Assembly: GCF_003330765.1 (NCBI RefSeq)
Contig: NZ_CP024903.1
Span: 2,604,001-2,668,000, forward strand
Source of the DNA: Burkholderia pyrrocinia
GTDB taxonomy: Bacteria > Pseudomonadota > Gammaproteobacteria > Burkholderiales > Burkholderiaceae
Direction of reading: 5' to 3'
Length of the DNA stretch: 64,000 nt
Shown here: positions 24,264 to 32,548 of the stretch, piece by piece
How positions within the stretch are numbered: position 1 is the stretch's first letter
Layout: each line of letters begins with the position of its first letter
Program-made: the position numbers and the translations under genes
Notes under the pieces: generated by a model
The model's input: only the letters and a program-made list of their open reading frames with translations
Database searches by the model: none
Told to the model about the DNA's origin: nothing

Positions 24264-25163
24264 TCAGGATACCTTGATGAAATCGATGAACGCGCGCAGT
24301 GCCGGCGGCACGAGACGGTGCCCCGGGTAGTAGAGAAAGGGGCCTGAAAACGGCCGCCACCACGGTTCGAGCACGCGTTCGAGTGCGCCGCTGTCGAAAT
24401 GCGGGCGCAACCAGTCTTCGAAGAGATGCAGGATGCCCGTGCCGGCGATCGCCGCATCGACCAGCAGGTCCGACGCCCCGCCGATCTGCACCAGCAGCGG
24501 CCCGGCGGCCGGCTCGACCCGCACGACCTCGCCGTCGCGCTCGAACTCCCACGGCGGCATCGCCCCGCTCGCGAAGCGTCCGCGCAGGCAACGATGGTCG
24601 AGCAGTTCACGCGGATGTCGCGGCCGGCCATGACGATCGAGATAGCCGGGAGCGGCCGCGGTCGCAAACCGCTGAATGCGCGGGCCGATCGGCACCGCGA
24701 TCATGTCCTGTTCGAGCCGTTCGTCGTAGCGGATGCCTGCGTCGCATCCGGCCGCCAGCACGTCCACGAAATTTTCGTCGGCGATCACTTCCAGCCGTAT
24801 TTCCGGGTACGCATCGAGAAAGCGCGGCACGATCGCGGGCAGCACGAGCCGCGACGCGCTGAGCGGCACGTTGAGCTTCAGCGTGCCGGCTGGTCTGTCC
24901 CGGAATCCGCCGATACCGTCGAGCGCCGCCGCCACTTCGGTCAACGCGGGCCCGAGACGCGCGAGCAGGCGCTCGCCGGCTTCGGTTGGCACGACGCTGC
25001 GCGTCGTGCGGTGAAATAGCCGCACCCCGAGCTGCGCTTCCAGCCGGCGTACGGCCTCGCTCAGCCCCGACGCGCTCAAGCCCGTCACGCGTGCGGCGTC
25101 GCGGAATCCGCTGGCGCGCGCTACGGCCATGAACGCATTCAGATCACCCAGATCGGCTTGCAT
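24264..25163 (-). CDS. LysR-family transcriptional regulator
   Basis: 299 residues of the standard LysR layout: helix-turn-helix DAARVTGLSASGLSEAVRRLE at 22-42 and a substrate domain from about 90. It is divergent from the aldo/keto reductase gene, with less than 100 nt between them, which is the usual control arrangement. Confidence 0.9.
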   Translation of the reverse strand: MQADLGDLNAFMAVARASGFRDAARVTGLSASGLSEAVRRLEAQLGVRLFHRTTRSVVPTEAGERLLARLGPALTEVAAALDGIGGFRDRPAGTLKLNVPLSASRLVLPAIVPRFLDAYPEIRLEVIADENFVDVLAAGCDAGIRYDERLEQDMIAVPIGPRIQRFATAAAPGYLDRHGRPRHPRELLDHRCLRGRFASGAMPPWEFERDGEVVRVEPAAGPLLVQIGGASDLLVDAAIAGTGILHLFEDWLRPHFDSGALERVLEPWWRPFSGPFLYYPGHRLVPPALRAFIDFIKVS

Positions 25164-25259
25164 TGTTCGCCTTTTCGTACAACCCGTGCGGATTATGACG
25201 ACTTATCGCGCAGACGGCCAATGCCTATGCTGGTCGCATTCATCGACAGGAGCACAGTC

Positions 25260-26138
25260 ATGTCCGACATTCGTCACACCGCCACCTTCAGGCTCGGCAA
25301 TCGCAACGTCAAACGAATCGGCTACGGCGCGATGCAACTCGCGGGGCCCGGTGTATTCGGCCCGCCGAAGGATCGCGACGCGGCATTGAACGTGTTGCGG
25401 GAAGCCGTCGCGTCCGGCGTCGACCATATCGACACCAGCGACTTCTACGGCCCGCACGTCACCAACCGGCTGATCCGCGATGCGTTGCATCCGTATCCCG
25501 ACCATCTCGTGATCGTCACCAAGATCGGCGCGCGACGCGGCGACGACGCATCGTGGCTGCCCGCGTTCGCGCCCGACGAACTCGAACGGGCCGTGCACGA
25601 CAACCTGCGCAACCTCGGACTCGATGCGCTCGACGTCGTCAACCTGCGCATCATGTTCGACGCACACGGGCCGGCCGAAGGGTCGATCGAAGCGCCGCTG
25701 AGCGCGCTCGCCGAACTGCAGCGGCGCGGGCTCGTCCGCCACGTCGGCCTGAGCAACGTCACGCCCGCGCAGGTCGAGCAAGGCCGGCGGATCTGCGACA
25801 TCGTCTGCGTGCAGAACCACTACAACATCGCGCATCGCGGCGACGATGCGCTGATCGACACGCTTGCCCGTGACGGCATCGCCTACGTGCCGTACTTTCC
25901 GCTCGGCGGCTTCTCGCCGCTGCAGTCGTCGACGCTGTCCGGCGTGGCGGCGCGCGTTGGCGCGACGCCGATGCAGGTCGCGCTTGCGTGGCTGCTGCGC
26001 CGTGCACCGAACCTCCTGCTGATTCCCGGCACGTCGTCGGTCGCACATCTGCGCGAGAATCTCGCGGCGGCCGACCTCGATCTGCCGGAAGACGCACTCG
26101 CAGAACTCGACCGCATCGCCGACGCCAGCGCCGCCTGA
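25260..26138 (+). CDS. Aldo/keto reductase
   Basis: 292 residues from the ATG at 25260, with AGGAG 8 nt upstream. The family barrel is clear: IGYGAMQLAGPG, the catalytic Asp-Tyr region HIDTSDFYGP, Lys in VTKIGARRG, and the cofactor end IPGTSSVAHLRENLAA. It is probably controlled by the divergent LysR regulator. Substrate unknown. Confidence 0.9.
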   Translation: MSDIRHTATFRLGNRNVKRIGYGAMQLAGPGVFGPPKDRDAALNVLREAVASGVDHIDTSDFYGPHVTNRLIRDALHPYPDHLVIVTKIGARRGDDASWLPAFAPDELERAVHDNLRNLGLDALDVVNLRIMFDAHGPAEGSIEAPLSALAELQRRGLVRHVGLSNVTPAQVEQGRRICDIVCVQNHYNIAHRGDDALIDTLARDGIAYVPYFPLGGFSPLQSSTLSGVAARVGATPMQVALAWLLRRAPNLLLIPGTSSVAHLRENLAAADLDLPEDALAELDRIADASAA

Positions 26139-26152
26139 CGGACAGACGACCG

Positions 26153-26184
26153 CCGGCGGGCCAACGAAGCGCGGGCCCGCTGGC
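26153..26184. terminator. GC-rich hairpin between convergent genes
   Basis: GCGGGCC (26156-26162) pairs with GGCCCGC (26174-26180), extended by flanking CC/GG bases. It separates the aldo/keto reductase and MFS genes. No T-tract. Confidence 0.45.
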
Positions 26185-26187
26185 CGG

Positions 26188-27390
26188 TCAGGACACCGCC
26201 ACGCCGGCCCGCTTCGGCACGCCGGTCACGATCGTCGCGACCGCGACGGCCAGCACGATGGCCGCGCCCACGAACACGCCGGCCGCGCCGTTCGCGTCGA
26301 ACACGACGCCGCCGGCCGCCGCGCCCGTCGCGATCGCGAGCTGGATGGCCGCGACGATCAGCCCGCCCGCGCTCTCGGCCTCGTCGGGCACCGTGCGCGT
26401 GACCCACGTCGACCACGCGACGGGCACGCCGCCGAACGCCATCCCCCACAACGCGACGAGCACCGCGTCGATCATCGGCGCGCGGCCCAGCGCGACGAGC
26501 GCGATGCCGAGCACGACCATCAGCGCGGGCATCGCGATCAGCATCGGCCGCAGCCGGTGTTCGAGCACGCGGCCCGCGAGCGACGTGCCGACGAAGTTCG
26601 CGATCCCGTAGCCGAGCAGGATCGCCGACAGCCCGTTCACGCCGACGCCCGCAACCTGTTCGAGGAACGGCCGCAGATAGGTGAAGAACGCGAAATGCCC
26701 GGTGAACACGAGGATCGTCGCGAACATCCCGAGGCCAACGGTGGGCCGGCGCAGCACGTCGATCAGCGTGCGCAGCCGCGTCGTGCCGCTCGGCGGCATC
26801 GACGGCAGCGTCATGACCTGCGACACGAACGCGACGCCGCCGAGCACGGCTGCGATCAGGAACACGTTGCGCCAGCCGATCAGGTGGCCGAAGTAGCTGC
26901 CCATCGGCGCGGACGCGATCGTCGCGACCGCCACGCCGCTGAAGATGATCGACAGCGCGCGCGGCACCATCGACGTCGGCACGAGCCGCATCGCGGTGGC
27001 CGTTGCCATCGTCCAGAAGCCGCCGAGCGCGACGCCGAGCACGACGCGGCCGATCAGCAGCGTCGTCAGGCTGGTCGCGAACGCGACCGCGAGATTCGAT
27101 GCGACGAGCAGCACCGAGAACACGAGCAGCACGCGCCGCCGGTCGATCGTGCGCGTCAGGGCCGAGATCAGCAGGCTCGTGACAAGCGCAACCGTCGCGG
27201 TGGCCGTGACGGCCTGCCCGGCCACGCCCTCGGTCACGCCGAGGCTGTCGGCCATCGGCGTCAGCAGGCTCGCGGGCAGGAATTCGGCCGTGACGAGCCC
27301 GAAGACGCCGAGCGTCATCGCGAATACCGCACCCCAGGCCGGTTCGCGGGGGGCTGCCGTCGAGGCAGTGGAGGAAATTCCGGGATTCAT
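26188..27390 (-). CDS. MFS transporter (DHA1, AraJ-like)
   Basis: 400 residues with 12 predicted membrane helices. The motif between helices 2 and 3 (SALTRTIDRRRVLLVF) and the pattern GRVVLGVALGGFWTM fit the drug/sugar efflux group. It is divergent from the AraC-type regulator with a 116-nt gap. Export of a small molecule is expected. Confidence 0.9.
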   Translation of the reverse strand: MNPGISSTASTAAPREPAWGAVFAMTLGVFGLVTAEFLPASLLTPMADSLGVTEGVAGQAVTATATVALVTSLLISALTRTIDRRRVLLVFSVLLVASNLAVAFATSLTTLLIGRVVLGVALGGFWTMATATAMRLVPTSMVPRALSIIFSGVAVATIASAPMGSYFGHLIGWRNVFLIAAVLGGVAFVSQVMTLPSMPPSGTTRLRTLIDVLRRPTVGLGMFATILVFTGHFAFFTYLRPFLEQVAGVGVNGLSAILLGYGIANFVGTSLAGRVLEHRLRPMLIAMPALMVVLGIALVALGRAPMIDAVLVALWGMAFGGVPVAWSTWVTRTVPDEAESAGGLIVAAIQLAIATGAAAGGVVFDANGAAGVFVGAAIVLAVAVATIVTGVPKRAGVAVS

Positions 27391-27506
27391 GCGTCGGTCC
27401 GTTGTCGTATAGGGAAAGTACCAATAACGCCGTATCGTAAGGAACGTCAGCAGGACGGTCTATGACGTACAATCCGCTCTTATTGATCGATCGTCCGAAT
27501 CTCGTT

Positions 27507-28511
27507 ATGTCCGAGCCCCTGCTTCCCCCCGTGCCCGACGTGCATGACCTCGTCAGCGAGCTGCTGCTGGGGATGCGCCTGAGCGGCGTCCAGTACCGCC
27601 GCATCCAGGTCGCGCGGCCGTTCGGGCTGAGCTTCGGCCAGGCGCCGGGCCGCGCGCAGTTCCATTTCGTCGGGCGCGGGCCCGTGCTGCTGCGCGACGC
27701 GTCCGGCGAAACGATGCGGCTCGAGGCCGGCGACGCAATCCTGCTGCCGCACGGCCGCATGCACGCGCTGGTGTCCGATCCGGATGCGCCGTGCCGCGAG
27801 ATCAACGGTTTCGAAGTCGCGAAGATCTGCGATACGGTCGCGTCGGTGGCATCGACCGGCGCATCGCCCGCGTCCTGCGCGGCGACGGAACCGGGCGCAG
27901 GCGATGCGCTGATCTTCAGCGCATGCATGGAGCTCGATCTCGGCGGCATGCAGCCGCTGGTCGGCACGATGCCCGAGTTCATGCACGTTGGCACGCTGCT
28001 GGCGCGCTACCCGGAAATCCGCCCGATGCTCGACGCGATGGAGCGCGAATCCTGCTCGGCGCGCGCGGGCTTCGCGGGTATCCTCGCGCGGCTCGCGGAT
28101 GTGGTCGCGGCGTTCATCGTGCGCGGCTGGGTCGAGTGCGGATGCGGCGACGCGACGGGCTGGGTGCAGGCGCTGCGCGAGCCGAGGCTCGGCCGCGCGA
28201 TCGTTGCGCTGCATCGCGACCCGGGCCGCAACTGGAGCGTCGCGGAACTGGCCGCCGAAGCGGGCGTGTCGCGCTCGGTGTTCGCCGAGCGCTTTCTCGC
28301 GGCGACCGGCATGACGCCCGTGCGCTACCTGACCGAGTTGCGGATGCGGCTCGCCGCACAGTGGATCGCGCGCGACCACGAGTCGATCGAAGCCGTCGCG
28401 TACCGGCTCGGCTACGGCTCGCTCGCCGCGTTCAGCCGCGCGTTCAAGCGGGTGGTCGGAAAACCGCCGGGCGCCGTGCGCGCGGACGGCGAGGTGCGCG
28501 TCGAAGCGTAA
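27507..28511 (+). CDS. AraC-family regulator with N-terminal cupin
   Basis: 334 residues from the ATG at 27507. The N-terminal cupin_6 domain begins at DVHDLVSELLLGMRLSG and includes LEAGDAILLPHG. The C-terminal double helix-turn-helix has VAELAAEAGVSRSVFAERF and AYRLGYGSLAAFSRAFKR. It is divergent from the MFS gene, which is its likely target. An alternative start at 27462 adds 15 residues. Confidence 0.88.
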   Translation: MSEPLLPPVPDVHDLVSELLLGMRLSGVQYRRIQVARPFGLSFGQAPGRAQFHFVGRGPVLLRDASGETMRLEAGDAILLPHGRMHALVSDPDAPCREINGFEVAKICDTVASVASTGASPASCAATEPGAGDALIFSACMELDLGGMQPLVGTMPEFMHVGTLLARYPEIRPMLDAMERESCSARAGFAGILARLADVVAAFIVRGWVECGCGDATGWVQALREPRLGRAIVALHRDPGRNWSVAELAAEAGVSRSVFAERFLAATGMTPVRYLTELRMRLAAQWIARDHESIEAVAYRLGYGSLAAFSRAFKRVVGKPPGAVRADGEVRVEA

Positions 28512-28609
28512 CGCGTCACGCCGATCGAGGCCCGCTTCGCTTCGGAATCGCGCGCGCCGGCGTCGCTCAAGTCGCTCAAGTCGCCGCCACGCGTGACGTC
28601 CTTCCGCGT

Positions 28610-28777
28610 TCAGCCGCTGCGCGCCTCGAGCGTGTCCACCAGTGCCATCGCGCACTGCACGGCAAGCGCCGCGCACGCTTGCGCATCCACGGCCGCGCCG
28701 CTCGCGACGGTGCCCTGCACGATCCGGCCCAGCAATTCCTTCGAGAGATCGGCGATCTCGTAGTCCCGTTCCGTCAT
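28610..28777 (-). CDS. Small hypothetical protein (55 aa)
   Basis: The minus strand encodes MTERDYEIADLSKELLG and so on from the ATG at 28777, with AGGAGGG as a near-perfect ribosome site and a stop at 28610. The composition fits a single helical Ala-rich domain with two Cys near the middle. I see no named family. It lies upstream of the DUF3857 gene's 3' end with no shared regulator visible. Confidence 0.6.
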   Translation of the reverse strand: MTERDYEIADLSKELLGRIVQGTVASGAAVDAQACAALAVQCAMALVDTLEARSG

Positions 28778-28833
28778 GATTTCCCTCCTGTGCGTCGACC
28801 GATGGCGGCGACGCGCTTCACTGCCCTACCCGT

Positions 28834-30723
28834 TCAACGCCCTGTCGCCCGCACGACGATCTGCGCCTGCGTGTCGCGTTCGATGCGTTCGAGCGACGCG
28901 CGCAGCGCCGCGAAATCGTCGGGCGTGCACACCTGACGGCCGAAATCCGCCGTCATCCGCCGCGTGACCTGCACGACGCGCGCGGCCGCGTCGAACACAT
29001 AATGCGACGTGAAATCGACGAAGCGGTCGTGCACGGCCGCATCGGCCGGCAGGTCGGTCACGACGACGTCGACCGGCAGCGCGATCTGGCCGGTCTCGTC
29101 GAACCTGCCGCCGATACAGCCCCACGGCTGCGTGCGCACGGGTTCGGCCAACCAGCCTTCGACCTGCGTCGCGATGCCGCCCGTGAGGCTCGACAGCGCG
29201 GGCAACGCGGTCGTGCCGTCGGGCCACACGAAATGATCGAGCGTGCCCGACACCGTCACGTCGAACGGCCCGTCGGTCACGCGCCGGTCGCTGGTCGACA
29301 GTTGCGCGCGGCCGCGCAAGCCGCTTTGCCGCAGGCGTTCGGTTGCGAGCTGCTCGATGCGGTCGTGCGTCGCGCGGCGAAACAGGTTGCGTTCGAGTTC
29401 GGCCGTCCAGCCGTCGTCCTCGATGTATGCATGAAAACGCGTGGCGTCGCGCTGCGCGGCGTCGATCTCGAGCCGCGCGATGCGACCACGCGGCTGCGTG
29501 GCCGGCGTGCGCGACAGCACGCCCGTGTCGACGAGCAGCGCCGGGCGATCCATCACGATCGGCGGCAGGTAGCCGAACGCGATGCCGGCCGTCGTCGTAT
29601 CCGCATAGAGTGCGAGATCGGGCAGCCACGTGATCGCGTGATTGATCGCGCCGCCGCCGTAACCGGGCACGGACGGCAGCGTGTACACGGAACCGAGATT
29701 GATCAGCACCGGTTCGCTGCGGATGCCGACCGCCGCGAGCAGTGCGCCGAACAGCGCGACATGGTCCTTGCAGTCGCCGTAGCGGTTGCGCAGGATATCC
29801 GTCACGCGATGCGGCGCGGCGGCCGTTTCGCCCAAGAACAGCCCGACGTAGCGCACGTTCGCCTGCACCCAGTCGTACAGGATGCGCGCCTTGTCGCGCG
29901 GATCGGCGGCATCCGCGGTGAGCGCGCGCGCCAGCTGCATGACGGCCGGATCGTTCACGCTTGGGTCGACGGCCGCGTTGCGGTAGCGCTCGGCGAACGC
30001 CGCGTAGTCGGGCAGCGTCGACACGACGAGCCGGTCGCCGTAGGTCGGGTAGCCGACCGCGCCGTTCTCGATGCGGTCGTACGGGCCGTGCCGGTAGTCG
30101 AACTCGTAGCGCGTGCGGCCGTTCGCCGTCACCGGCGGCAGCGCGACGTAGCCGCGCGCGTCGGCGTACAGCGGCAGGTCGGCCGGCACGTCGAAGATCA
30201 GCCGCTGGCTGTCGACGGGATCGCGCGACGGCTCGACGTAGTAGCCGAAGTAGCCGCGATTGACGGGCTTCGTGCGCGTCTTGCGGAAGGCGACGCGCGT
30301 GCTCGACCCGGCTTCGACGCCGGGGAACACGACGGTGCGCAACAGCCCGTCCTGGAACGTCGGCGCGCCGGCCGAGCGCGGCTCCTGCACGTCGCGGATG
30401 CCGTCCGCGCCGACCGGATGCGCGACGCCGTCGCGATCGATCGTCTCGGCCGCGAGCAGGTCGACCTTCTCGAGATTCTTGTCGAACCACACGTAGCGCT
30501 GCGCGACCGCGTCGATGCCGATCGCGTTGTTCGCGCGCAGCGTCGCATCGTCGTGCTCGTCGAGCGAACCGTCGTGCTGGATCACGAACTCGTGGACATC
30601 GCTGACGAGCGTGACGGGCGCTTCGTCACCCGTGTCGCCCGTGTCGGCCATGGCCGCGCCTGCACCGAGCGCAGCGGCGCAGGCGAGCAGGCAGCCGGTC
30701 CATCCGGAAGGAAAACGCACCAC
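28834..30723 (-). CDS. Secreted DUF3857 / transglutaminase-like protein
   Basis: About 629 residues from a GTG at 30723 (GGAGAG upstream). A cleavable signal reads CLLACAAALGAGAAMA. The DUF3857 domain follows (about 45-210), then a transglutaminase-type domain with NRYGDCKDHVALFGALLAAVG (Cys), GGAINHAITWL (His) and an Asp further on. The C-terminal part is beta-rich. The family's role is unclear, possibly periplasmic peptide or cell-wall cleavage. The longer frame to 31323 has no homology. A palindrome at 30934 lies about 210 nt upstream. Confidence 0.82.
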   Translation of the reverse strand: MVRFPSGWTGCLLACAAALGAGAAMADTGDTGDEAPVTLVSDVHEFVIQHDGSLDEHDDATLRANNAIGIDAVAQRYVWFDKNLEKVDLLAAETIDRDGVAHPVGADGIRDVQEPRSAGAPTFQDGLLRTVVFPGVEAGSSTRVAFRKTRTKPVNRGYFGYYVEPSRDPVDSQRLIFDVPADLPLYADARGYVALPPVTANGRTRYEFDYRHGPYDRIENGAVGYPTYGDRLVVSTLPDYAAFAERYRNAAVDPSVNDPAVMQLARALTADAADPRDKARILYDWVQANVRYVGLFLGETAAAPHRVTDILRNRYGDCKDHVALFGALLAAVGIRSEPVLINLGSVYTLPSVPGYGGGAINHAITWLPDLALYADTTTAGIAFGYLPPIVMDRPALLVDTGVLSRTPATQPRGRIARLEIDAAQRDATRFHAYIEDDGWTAELERNLFRRATHDRIEQLATERLRQSGLRGRAQLSTSDRRVTDGPFDVTVSGTLDHFVWPDGTTALPALSSLTGGIATQVEGWLAEPVRTQPWGCIGGRFDETGQIALPVDVVVTDLPADAAVHDRFVDFTSHYVFDAAARVVQVTRRMTADFGRQVCTPDDFAALRASLERIERDTQAQIVVRATGR

Positions 30724-30933
30724 GTCGAAGCTCTCCGCGCGTTCGTTGCTGGACGCCAGGGCCGCGCGCCGCGTGGCCGTCGTGCAACCCAGTGTGGGTG
30801 ACGTGCCGGCGAGCGTCAAGCCGCGTGGCGGAAGGCCTGCCCGCGACGCGTCCGGCCCGCCGCAACGACGCCACCGGCTTCGCAACGCCGCCATGTCGCT
30901 CCAGTGCAACCCACTCCCCATGCGATCGATTTT

Positions 30934-30952
30934 TATATCATGTTGTGATATA
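30934..30952. promoter_or_regulatory. Palindrome A: TATATCA-N5-TGATATA
   Basis: A perfect 7-5-7 palindrome in the divergent gap between the DUF3857 gene and the small membrane gene at 31039. A near copy lies at 32443. See the matching entry there. Confidence 0.65.
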
Positions 30953-31038
30953 TAATTCAGGCAGGTCATACGTGCGTGCGACGTCGCCGGAACGAAGCTC
31001 CGCCGAACGCGACACGCCGACATGGGGAAGGAGACATC

Positions 31039-31224
31039 ATGCTGATCAACAACGATTTCGAAATCGGGTACCTCGTGATCGCGTTCGCACTGCTGGGCGT
31101 GATCCTGTTCGGCGCGCTGCTGACGGCGCTGCATCTCGAACGGTGGCATCCTAAACTGGTCGGCGCCGCGATCGGCGCGCTGATCGGCATCGCGCTGATC
31201 GAAGCGATGCCGATACTGACGTGA
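31039..31224 (+). CDS. Small membrane protein (61 aa)
   Basis: The ATG at 31039 has AAGGAGA upstream. The protein has two hydrophobic stretches (YLVIAFALLGVILFGALLTA and LVGAAIGALIGIALIEA) and looks like a two-helix inner-membrane peptide. Family unknown. It heads a row of three small genes downstream of palindrome A. Confidence 0.68.
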   Translation: MLINNDFEIGYLVIAFALLGVILFGALLTALHLERWHPKLVGAAIGALIGIALIEAMPILT

Positions 31225-31321
31225 ACACGGCCCGGCGCCCATTCGTCCGATCAGCCGCTGCGTCGCCGCACACGTGCGCGGCGCGGGGTCGGAACGACCG
31301 GCGCCCGCCGGGGAGACCGTC

Positions 31322-31597
31322 ATGGTATCGCCGCTCTGCCTGACCTATCGCCAGTGCGCGATCCGCGCGGTCGCGCTCGTCGACCCGGTGGCCGGCGAAG
31401 GGCTCGAACTCGGCGCGCTGTACCAGCCGCTCGCCGTCGTGATCTGGCGCGATGCGGGCGGATGCCACGAAGCGCACCTGCTCGATCCGAAGCATCACGT
31501 GTTCCGCAACGACGCGGACGCGGTCAGGATCTCGATCGCGCTGGCCAAGCGCTTCATCGACACGAAGCTCGCCGGCCCCTGCGTGCCCGGCGGCTGA
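31322..31597 (+). CDS. Small hypothetical protein (91 aa)
   Basis: The ATG at 31322 follows GGGGAG. It is a soluble protein with motifs such as YRQCAIRAVALVDPVAG and HHVFRNDADAVRISIALAKR. I do not recognise the family. It is the second of the three small genes. Confidence 0.62.
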   Translation: MVSPLCLTYRQCAIRAVALVDPVAGEGLELGALYQPLAVVIWRDAGGCHEAHLLDPKHHVFRNDADAVRISIALAKRFIDTKLAGPCVPGG

Positions 31598-31641
31598 CGG
31601 CCGGTCGCGGCACACCTCGTCCCCATCCTGCCGGAGGTGAC

Positions 31642-31800
31642 ATGGAAAACGGTATTGTCCAGATCGTCGTGATGCTCGCGGTTCTCGTGTTCGCGGTGCT
31701 GTTTTTCGCTGCCCAACGCGGCCGCGATCGTACGCGCGACAGGTTGCTGCACCGCTCCGCACGACGCTCGTCACGCTCGCATACGCATCATCATCCGTAA
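31642..31800 (+). CDS. Small single-helix membrane protein (52 aa)
   Basis: The ATG at 31642 follows GGAGGTGAC, a strong site. Residues 4-23 form one membrane helix, and the tail is basic and His-rich (RSHTHHHP at the end). Function unknown. It is the third of the small genes. The His-rich tail could bind metal. Confidence 0.6.
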   Translation: MENGIVQIVVMLAVLVFAVLFFAAQRGRDRTRDRLLHRSARRSSRSHTHHHP

Positions 31801-31920
31801 CCGCGCCGACGAGCGTGCCGCGCAAAAAAATCGGCCGACGGCATGCGCGTCGTTCGACGCGAGGCCGTCGGCCTTCCAGCGGAGGTCCGGTTCTGCGGGC
31901 GGCACGCGCGCGATGCGCGC

Positions 31921-32247
31921 CTACACGCCCCACATCACGTGCCGGCCCTGATCGTGAGCCGCACGCATCATGTCCAGCAGCGGCCACGCGCGCTGCGCGA
32001 GCCCGCTCGCATGCGGCGACGCGTCGTCGCGCAATGCCAGCGTCGAATGCTCGTGCGCGCGTTCCCGTGCCGCATCGTCCCTGATTGCCTGCTCGAGCCG
32101 CGCGATCGCGCCCGGCAGTTCGTCGGTGGCAATCACGCCGCGTACGTCGAGCCCCTTGCCGACCAGCCCCAGCAGATACTGCGCCAGATCGCGCAACATC
32201 ACGATATCGGGTGCGGCGGAGGACCGAAACGTCACCAGCATCGTCAT
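31921..32247 (-). CDS. DUF1840 family protein
   Basis: 108 residues from the ATG at 32247 (AAGGGG upstream). MLVTFRSSAAPDIVML and the GVIATDELPGAIARLEQAI segment match the short DUF1840 family of beta-proteobacteria, which has no known function. It lies downstream of palindrome B, which may control it. Confidence 0.82.
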   Translation of the reverse strand: MTMLVTFRSSAAPDIVMLRDLAQYLLGLVGKGLDVRGVIATDELPGAIARLEQAIRDDAARERAHEHSTLALRDDASPHASGLAQRAWPLLDMMRAAHDQGRHVMWGV

Positions 32248-32442
32248 TTCCCCTTGTCGTCGCCGCGAACCCGTACGGCGCATCGCGCCGCCGGTCGCGG
32301 CGAGGCCTGTCGGCCATCCCGCTGCGCGTGATCGCCGCCCCGTTCTTCTGAACCGGACGTTCGCCCGGCACGATGCGCGCGTCGCGCGGCCGGGTTCGTT
32401 TGCGGCGTAGAGGCCGGATGGCACGAAGGCCTGCTTTGATTT

Positions 32443-32461
32443 TATATCACATTGTGATGCA
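32443..32461. promoter_or_regulatory. Palindrome B: TATATCA-N5-TGATGCA
   Basis: Same left arm and length as palindrome A, about 1.5 kb away, with two changes in the right arm. The inner ATCACA-T-TGTGAT is a perfect palindrome. It sits about 200 nt upstream of the DUF1840 gene and just beyond the end of the permease gene. The rest of 32248-32548 shows no gene. Confidence 0.6.
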
Positions 32462-32548
32462 TTCAAGCGTGCAGACCCTGAACGGCCGCAATCGTATGGC
32501 GAATCCGGCAATCGGCGCCGCGCGCGGCGCATGATGCGCGCCGTGCCG

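Noticed and set aside
29002..30801. 599-codon plus-strand frame opposite the DUF3857 gene
   Set aside because: Antisense shadow without family features.
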